Shown: in pieces, positions 59,171 to 64,000 of the stretch
Numbering within the stretch: position 1 is the stretch's first letter
Layout of the letters: the number at the start of each line of letters is the position of its first letter
Made by a program: the position numbers and the translations under genes
From: a virus
DNA length: 64,000 nt
IMG/VR virus record: IMGVR_UViG_3300015264_000002
Coordinates: 1 to 64,000 of that record
Reading direction: 5' to 3' (one strand)
The notes under the pieces: model-generated
What the model saw: only the letters and a program-made list of their open reading frames with translations
Database searches by the model: none
What the model was told of the DNA's origin: nothing

Positions 59171-60445
59171 GTGCTCAGCGTCACCCTCGGGCACGACATG
59201 GCCGACGCCGTTGTCAAGTACAAGGCCCCCAGCGGTGCGGTGCACATCACCAGGTGCGCGGGGTTGCGGCCCCTCGACCTGGAAGCGGCGCAGTCGGACG
59301 GTATCCTGCCCCCGTGTGACCAGCCCGCGTGCAAGGGGCACGTGCGACATAGCGACGGCACGGTCAATCCGCTGTGCATCCACGATCCCGCGCGGCGGCG
59401 GTTCGACCCCGCGGAGCTCGCCGCTGACGTCGGCCGCGTGCTCTCCCAGGTCGTACCCCGTCCGTTCCTGGTGCCCACGCGTCGTGACCCCGTTGCGCGC
59501 GCCGCAGTCGACGGCATGCTCGGCGCCGGCGTAGCTCAGGCGGTAGAGCGCGTCACTCGTAATGACGAGGCCGCCGGTTCGAGTCCGGCCGCCGGCTCGC
59601 CGGTCGGGGAGGCGCTGCAGCTGCCGCGGCCGTTCCTGCCCAAGCTGCGACCCTGGGGCGGCCCGCGTCCTATTGGCCTCGACCCATGGCGAGCGGCCTC
59701 GTCCACCCCCTGGTACGTCATGGGCACCGGAGCGACGACGCACGCGGCGTGGGAGGACTCGTGGGAGGACTACTGCCGCAGGGCCCGCGGCTTCGTGCTC
59801 GAGCAGCTGGTCCAGTTCGTCAGCTGGGCGGGCCTGCCGGAGGTGTCCCCCCACACGCACCTCGTAATCACCCTGCGTCGTGGCGAGTGGACCCACGGGG
59901 TACAGCCGCACAGCTACCTCGCGCAGTACGACGTCGACGTGTGCACCGGATCGCGGCCCGACGGCCCCGACCGCGAGGTCTACAGCTACGGCGAAGCGGT
60001 CACCGCGTTGCACGGGGCGGCCTGGCAGGCCGTCGCCGCGGCAATCGACCGCGCGGGCCGGTCCATTGGGCCGGCCGTCGCCGTATGGTCCGAGCACCCC
60101 ATCGCGTTTGCTGACGAGGTGTGCAGCGAGCAGGGAATCACCTGGTCGCCTCCGTACGGTCGCTTCCGCTGCGTCACGTGCGACCACCTGCTGGACGAGC
60201 TCGAGCTGGCGTGCCACCCGCAGGGTAAGCCGCCGGCGCTGGACGGGACGCCGGCAGCGGCGGTCTCTGCGGCGGTCGACGTCAAGCTGACGATGGAGCA
60301 GCGGACGCGCGCCGAGGACGACGTCGCCACCGTGCTGCGCTGGCGCGACGAGCACCTGGCGCTGCTGTACCAGGCCCTGCGTCGGGGCAGCTGGACGGAC
60401 GACCACGCGCGCCTGGTGCTCAAAAAGGTGGGCTGGTTGCTGTGA
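59171..60445 (+). CDS. long hypothetical frame spanning a tRNA gene; 5' end probably frameshifted
   Basis: Open from 59108, first usable start GTG 59171. A coupled ATG at 59104 begins M-S-R-A-E-I-K-L-G-G-R in another frame; one base less near 59127-59140 would join it to LLIDGAEVGRVLSVTLGHDM in this frame. The N-terminal part has Cys/His groups (PPCDQPACKGHV, LCIHDP). The tRNA at 59525-59597 lies inside the frame, so translation may really end there and resume at ATG 59720. The 3' part (WEDSWEDYCRRARGFVLEQL, CVTCDHLLDELELACHP) looks like genuine protein. Family unknown. Confidence 0.5.
   Translation: MLSVTLGHDMADAVVKYKAPSGAVHITRCAGLRPLDLEAAQSDGILPPCDQPACKGHVRHSDGTVNPLCIHDPARRRFDPAELAADVGRVLSQVVPRPFLVPTRRDPVARAAVDGMLGAGVAQAVERVTRNDEAAGSSPAAGSPVGEALQLPRPFLPKLRPWGGPRPIGLDPWRAASSTPWYVMGTGATTHAAWEDSWEDYCRRARGFVLEQLVQFVSWAGLPEVSPHTHLVITLRRGEWTHGVQPHSYLAQYDVDVCTGSRPDGPDREVYSYGEAVTALHGAAWQAVAAAIDRAGRSIGPAVAVWSEHPIAFADEVCSEQGITWSPPYGRFRCVTCDHLLDELELACHPQGKPPALDGTPAAAVSAAVDVKLTMEQRTRAEDDVATVLRWRDEHLALLYQALRRGSWTDDHARLVLKKVGWLL
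59525..59597 (+). tRNA. tRNA-Thr (anticodon CGT)
   Basis: 73 bases fold as a full cloverleaf: acceptor GCCGGCG/CGCCGGC, D arm GCTC/GAGC, anticodon stem CGTCA/TGACG with loop CTCGTAA, 5-base variable region, T arm GCCGG-TTCGAGT-CCGGC, discriminator T. No CCA is encoded. The CGT anticodon reads ACG, a preferred Thr codon in GC-rich genes. Confidence 0.95.
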
Positions 60446-60678
60446 GCATGACCGCCGCCGAGCGCACCGCGGCCAAGGCGACGATGCGTACGCACGGCAT
60501 CGTCAAGATGGTGACCCACGACCAGGCCTGCGCCATCGTGGCGCGGGCCTGCACCTGTGCTCGACCACCCATAGAGATCGGCGGCGTCAGCTTCGGCAGT
60601 CACGCGCCCACGTGCGCCAAGCTGGCGTCAGCCGAGTGCACTTGCACGCCCGACGTGATCGTGGCCGACGACGCATGA
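60442..60678 (+). CDS. Cys-containing hypothetical protein
   Basis: 78 residues from GTG 60442 (GTGA); ATG 60448 is an alternative. CTCARPP, CAKLASAECTC suggest metal binding. ATGA with the next gene. Confidence 0.55.
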   Translation: MSMTAAERTAAKATMRTHGIVKMVTHDQACAIVARACTCARPPIEIGGVSFGSHAPTCAKLASAECTCTPDVIVADDA

Positions 60679-60941
60679 TCGCTGTGGGCGACACCGTCTC
60701 CGTCCTGGTCCGCCGGCGCTTCGCGCCGGGGCTCGAGCTGATCGTGTGCATGATCGCGGACGACGTGCGGCCCGGCTACTACGCCGTGGCGCACGCCGAG
60801 CCCGTCGACCTGCGGCAGTGGGTCGAGGACGGGCCGCACGCACACGTCGCGGACGCCGTGGCGGCGCTCGACCGCTTCACCGCCTGGCTGTACACGGGCA
60901 TCGGCGCCCCGGGGGGCACGTGGCAGTCGCCGCACGTGTGA
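60675..60941 (+). CDS. hypothetical protein
   Basis: 88 residues from ATG 60675. A beta-like start (IAVGDTVSVLVRRRFAPGLE) resembling small SH3-like phage proteins, then a helix (VADAVAALDRFTAWLY). Family unknown. Confidence 0.55.
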   Translation: MIAVGDTVSVLVRRRFAPGLELIVCMIADDVRPGYYAVAHAEPVDLRQWVEDGPHAHVADAVAALDRFTAWLYTGIGAPGGTWQSPHV

Positions 60942-61168
60942 CCGCCAAGGCCGTCGCCGGTGCGACGCCGCGCCGCACGCGGACGGGCAAAGCGCGCGAC
61001 GTCGTGCAGTGCAACGTGCAGCTGCCGGTCGGCGTCGACCGCGCGCTCCGCTGCTACCTGGAGCGCACGGGCGCGGCGCCGTCCGCGTGGGTCGCCAACT
61101 TGATCCGGCAGGCGCTGTGGTCGACGGGGGAGCCCGCGGTGCGCCAGCTGCTCGCGGGGCACGCCTAG
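60938..61168 (+). CDS. ribbon-helix-helix-like protein
   Basis: 76 residues from GTG 60938 (GTGA). VVQCNVQLPVGVDRALRCYL followed by APSAWVANLIRQALW matches the RHH/CopG layout (strand, helix, helix). Probably DNA-binding. Confidence 0.6.
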   Translation: MTAKAVAGATPRRTRTGKARDVVQCNVQLPVGVDRALRCYLERTGAAPSAWVANLIRQALWSTGEPAVRQLLAGHA

Positions 61169-61170
61169 CC

Positions 61171-61653
61171 GTGGCCGACCAGCCCACCACCCCGCCGCCG
61201 GCGGCGCTGCCGCGCATCCGTCAGGGCCAGCCGTGGCTGCTTGCCTGGTTCGCACACGCGACGTCGGCGCGTCTCGCGGGCGTGATCGCCGAGGGGACGG
61301 TGCTCTCGGGCCAGAAGCTGGTCGCCAGCATGTACGTGCGGGCCGCTGCCAACGGCCAGCGGCCGCTCGAACGCGAGGCCCCGCTGTGGGCACAGCTGGT
61401 GGGCGAGGTTGGCCCGTGGGAGACGGATCTGCCGACCGTCTACGTGACGCAACCGTGGGTGTTCGTCGTCTTCGCCCAGGTCCACAACATCATCGCTGCC
61501 CTCGCCTACCCGTCTGACATGCTGGCGCCGCAGCTGGCGCTGGTGGCGGAGATCTTCGCGCTGCGCGGCAAGCACGAGATGGAAGCGGAGTTCGCAAAGC
61601 CGGGCGACCGCGGCGCGGGCCTGTGGGTGCCGGGCGCCGTCACGGGACACTAA
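61171..61653 (+). CDS. hypothetical protein
   Basis: 160 residues from GTG 61171. Helical with several aromatic residues (QPWLLAWFAHATSARLAGVI, VYVTQPWVFVVFAQVHNIIA). Family unknown. Confidence 0.55.
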   Translation: MADQPTTPPPAALPRIRQGQPWLLAWFAHATSARLAGVIAEGTVLSGQKLVASMYVRAAANGQRPLEREAPLWAQLVGEVGPWETDLPTVYVTQPWVFVVFAQVHNIIAALAYPSDMLAPQLALVAEIFALRGKHEMEAEFAKPGDRGAGLWVPGAVTGH

Positions 61654-61666
61654 AGGGGGCACGCGG

Positions 61667-62050
61667 ATGCGCGTCTACGTGGGCGGCTTTACGGGCGACG
61701 GCCTCGGCGGCGTGAAGGAATGGGAGACGTTCCTGGCCGAGCACCGGCGCGCGCCTGAGCCGCCGGGCGCCGTGGTGCAGATCGTCGTGCACCCCGACGA
61801 CATGCCGGCGCTGCTGCGCGCGGTCGTCGGGTCCCGCAATGCGATCACTGGAGAGCGGTTTGAGGTGTCCCCGCCGGCCAGTGTACCCAGCGACGTGGGC
61901 CACTACATCGACCGGGTCAGCGGCCGGCTCATCCCGGTGGTCAAGTCCGCCACGGTGCCGCGGACGCACGCACCCGCGGCCTGGTTTGATCTCGGCACGG
62001 GCCACAGTCATGCAGGCCAGCAGGGAGGTGGTGCGCAGGCAGGTAGCTAG
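61667..62050 (+). CDS. hypothetical protein
   Basis: 127 residues from ATG 61667 with an AAAGGGGG ribosome site. Small alpha/beta pattern (MRVYVGGFTGDGLGGVKEWE, GAVVQIVVHPDDMPALLRAV). Family unknown. Confidence 0.6.
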   Translation: MRVYVGGFTGDGLGGVKEWETFLAEHRRAPEPPGAVVQIVVHPDDMPALLRAVVGSRNAITGERFEVSPPASVPSDVGHYIDRVSGRLIPVVKSATVPRTHAPAAWFDLGTGHSHAGQQGGGAQAGS

Positions 62051-62105
62051 TCGGGACGGGGCGCTGCCCGGTCGGAGGACACACCGGGCGGCGCACCCGC
62101 AAGGG

Positions 62106-62142
62106 GGCTGCTACTACTAAAAGCAGCCGACGCTAGTAGCAG
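62106..62142 (+). promoter_or_regulatory. two mutually exclusive stem-loops
   Basis: GGCTGCT (62106-62112) pairs with AGCAGCC (62122-62128). Alternatively CTGCTACTA (62108-62116) pairs with TAGTAGCAG (62134-62142). The arms overlap, so only one can form. They lie in the 104-base gap before GTG 62155. Confidence 0.4.
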
Positions 62143-62154
62143 GTTGGGAGTTGG

Positions 62155-62346
62155 GTGGCGGAGGACGGGGCGGCGGTGGCGACAATCCTGCAAGAGGTCC
62201 GGTGCACACGCTGTGGTCAGGTCCGCGCGCGCACCGAGCGGTACGCGCAGCGGATCGACGCCGACGGCGGCGCGTGGCGTGCCCTCACGCGGTGCGTCGC
62301 CCTGTTCTGCACCGTCTGGTCGCGCGCCCTGGCGTGGGGCACCTGA
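62155..62346 (+). CDS. 63-residue hypothetical protein
   Basis: From GTG 62155. CTRCGQVRARTERYAQRID suggests half of a zinc site, with further Cys near the end. Follows the alternating stem-loops. Family unknown. Confidence 0.5.
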   Translation: MAEDGAAVATILQEVRCTRCGQVRARTERYAQRIDADGGAWRALTRCVALFCTVWSRALAWGT

Positions 62347-62350
62347 TCCC

Positions 62351-62779
62351 GTGCCCTGGCGCCCCACCCACGACCGGCCGTGCGCGACCTGCGGCGCGCT
62401 GTTCACACCGACCGGCCCGCGCAGCACCCGCTGCCCGACGCACGCGCCACGTGCTGTGCGCGCGGACGTGGTGGCGGCCGAGCACGCGGACACGTGGGGG
62501 CGCGCCTGGGCCGGCGTGGCGGCCGGGATCCGACTCGCCCGTCAGCTGGCGCGCCCCGAGGAGTCGGCCATGATCGCGTACGCCGACGAGCTCTACGCCG
62601 CCCCGTGGCTGGCCGTGGCCATGCAGGCGTGGCCGGTCGACCGCCTGGTGGCGCGGCTCGAGAATCCCGCGCTGCCGTACACCGCCGTGGCGGCCTGCGC
62701 CGAGCTCGAGCGCCGCGGGCTGGGCACCTGCGGCGGCCACCGCTTCACCTTCCACGCCCGAGAGGAGACCGCCGCATGA
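62351..62779 (+). CDS. zinc-binding hypothetical protein
   Basis: 142 residues from GTG 62351. CATCGALFTPTGPRSTRCPT is a small zinc site; the rest is helical (WGRAWAGVAAGIRLARQLAR, AACAELERRGLG). ATGA with the next gene. Confidence 0.6.
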   Translation: MPWRPTHDRPCATCGALFTPTGPRSTRCPTHAPRAVRADVVAAEHADTWGRAWAGVAAGIRLARQLARPEESAMIAYADELYAAPWLAVAMQAWPVDRLVARLENPALPYTAVAACAELERRGLGTCGGHRFTFHAREETAA

Positions 62780-63402
62780 CGACGGCACGACGGACCCCAC
62801 CGACAGCACGCACGCGCGTCGGCGTCGCCTTGCCCGACGGCGCGACCGTCGAGGCGATCGGCAAGCTGCCGCCCGGCCCACTGCTGGTGCGCGTCCCCAC
62901 GTCCTGGCGCCCCGACCATATTGAGCAGCTGCTGGCCCACCTGGGCGCCCGCCTCGACCGCCAGCTGATCGCCATCCCCGCCGAGTTCGGGATCGTCGAG
63001 CGCAGCGCCGTCGCGCCGGGCGGCGGCCCCGAGAGCGCCGAGGTACCCACAGGCCCGCGCTGCACGCAGGGCGATACGACGGCCGACGCGCAGCACCGCT
63101 GGCAGGTCGACGCGGCCGCCGGCGGCTTCACGTGCCGCGGCTGCGGCTGGACGCTGACCGGCCCCGGGGCACCCGGGTTGCTCAACGATCGCGGCTGGAC
63201 GGTCGAGCCGGGTGCGGCGCTGTCGCCGGCCATGGAGGTGTGGAACGCGCTCGAATGGCTGGCCGAGCACGAAGGTGCGCTCAGCTACCGCGCCGGCCAT
63301 GGGTGGACGGCGCGCGTGGGGCGCAAGGACGCGACGGCCGGCGGCCTGGTCAAGGCGGTCGCCCTGTGCGGGCAGCTGATCGCGGGGGCGCCCAATGGGT
63401 GA
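62776..63402 (+). CDS. hypothetical protein with internal zinc pair
   Basis: 208 residues from ATG 62776. The first ~80 residues look like a small alpha/beta domain (TSWRPDHIEQLLAHLGARLD). FTCRGCGW lies in the middle and a helical domain (VWNALEWLAEHEGALSYRAG) at the end. Family unknown. Confidence 0.6.
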   Translation: MTTARRTPPTARTRVGVALPDGATVEAIGKLPPGPLLVRVPTSWRPDHIEQLLAHLGARLDRQLIAIPAEFGIVERSAVAPGGGPESAEVPTGPRCTQGDTTADAQHRWQVDAAAGGFTCRGCGWTLTGPGAPGLLNDRGWTVEPGAALSPAMEVWNALEWLAEHEGALSYRAGHGWTARVGRKDATAGGLVKAVALCGQLIAGAPNG

Positions 63403-63583
63403 GCACCGGCACGCGCTGCCCTACAAGGTGCGCCCGGGGCCGACGGCCCCACCGCACGGACGCGTGCAACCGGCCCGTGGCGCCGCGCGGGCGGCGCAGC
63501 GACGCGCGCAGTGGCCCGCACGTCGACGCCGCCGGCGGGACAATCGTCGCATGCTCCGCCAGCGGCGGGTGTCGGCCCTCTGA
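63395..63583 (+). CDS. 62-residue Arg-rich hypothetical protein
   Basis: From ATG 63395, overlapping the preceding gene by 8 bases. Very basic and Pro/Ala-rich. Its stop is followed closely by ATG 63585. It could be spurious in this GC-rich context. Confidence 0.4.
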   Translation: MGEHRHALPYKVRPGPTAPPHGRVQPARGAARAAQRRAQWPARRRRRRDNRRMLRQRRVSAL

Positions 63584-63584
63584 C

Positions 63585-64000
63585 ATGCGCTACCAGCTGG
63601 CCCGCGTCGCCCGCCGCTGCGCCTGGGCCGAGGTGGGCGCGGAGCTGTGGGTGCGCGACCTAACGGCCAACCGCCCCGTGTTGCGGTCGTGGCGGGCGGA
63701 CGGACTGCCGACCGGGCGCACCGCGATCGGCGTGTGCAGGAATACGACGGGGACCGAAGCGCACACCGTGGCCGTGCCGGCCTTCGGGTGGGACGGATAC
63801 CCGCTGTGGGTCACGCGCGGCGACGAGCTCGGCCTGGTCAGCCACCTGCTGGGCGAGGACGGCAAGCCGCTAATCTTCGACAGCCGGAACTTCGAGCTGC
63901 TGCCCGAGTGGGCCGACGCCGTGCCGCTGTCGGTGCTCGTGCCCCCGCTCCGTCGGCCGGCCGTCCCGTGGCCGCACTGGCGTGCCGGGGTCGCCGCCTG
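63585..64000 (+). CDS. hypothetical protein (3' truncated by window end)
   Basis: At least 138 residues from ATG 63585, open to the last base. Contains CAWAEVGAELWVRDLTANRP, TVAVPAFGWDGYPLWVTRGD and a mixed alpha/beta pattern. Family unknown. Confidence 0.6.
   Translation, partial: MRYQLARVARRCAWAEVGAELWVRDLTANRPVLRSWRADGLPTGRTAIGVCRNTTGTEAHTVAVPAFGWDGYPLWVTRGDELGLVSHLLGEDGKPLIFDSRNFELLPEWADAVPLSVLVPPLRRPAVPWPHWRAGVAA

Noticed and set aside
1-64000. Integration module, CI-type repressor or insertion sequence
   Set aside because: No integrase, recombinase, transposase or terminal inverted repeats were recognised; the HTH proteins seen are small and lack repressor-type C-terminal domains.

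Overview
The window is a 64 kb piece of a GC-rich (roughly 70% GC) tailed-phage genome. It starts inside the portal gene and ends inside a small gene of unknown function. Recognisable parts are a portal-MuF fusion, prohead protease, HK97-type major capsid protein, connectors, a long-tail siphovirus tail module with a lambda/GTA-type hub, a lysis cassette and terminase. No integrase, excisionase or CI-type repressor was seen, so nothing argues for a temperate lifestyle. The host cannot be named. The GTA-like tail tip (DUF2460, DUF2163/BR0599, NlpC/P60, gpJ-like proteins), a lipobox protein and a spanin-like membrane coiled-coil protein suit a diderm, GC-rich soil-type bacterium. NHL and LVIVD propellers and Thr-rich tails are common in deltaproteobacteria-like lineages. 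This host assignment is inference.

Layout. (1) 1-30534, plus strand: portal, then an accessory island of three secreted-type proteins (one with collagen-like and NHL-propeller parts), then protease/scaffold, capsid, connectors, tail tube, tail chaperones, a 2284-residue tape measure, tail tip and fibres, lysis genes, and two small genes including an XRE-type regulator. (2) 30541-44129, minus strand: a long run of tightly coupled genes. It contains an SbcC/SbcD pair, a J-domain protein, a large ParB-like protein, two HNH endonucleases, several miniature HTH/RHH proteins, a sigma-region-4-like protein and a DUF6197-like protein. It ends in an intrinsic terminator facing the structural operon. 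(3) 44266-53124, plus strand: divergent regulator, winged-helix replication initiator carrying a probable origin inside its coding sequence, VRR-NUC nuclease, ParB-like protein and DNA methyltransferase interrupted by one antisense gene, an LVIVD-propeller cassette between direct repeats, a glycosyltransferase, and the small terminase. (4) 53128-64000, plus strand: large terminase, then about 25 small, mostly uncharacterised genes, many with paired cysteines, and a tRNA-Thr gene.

Genes are packed by ATGA, GTGA or TGATG overlaps, so most starts were decided by translational coupling. Where coupling breaks, TTGAC(A/G) promoters lie so close to the start codon that leaderless mRNAs are predicted. 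The most notable items are: the probable origin (DnaA box plus three iterons) inside the initiator gene; the large terminase frame with no usual start codon directly after an in-frame amber stop; the propeller cassette flanked by repeats and a truncated gene copy; the antisense gene whose start codon overlaps that of the methyltransferase; the SbcCD/J-domain/ParB operon; and the leaderless promoters.
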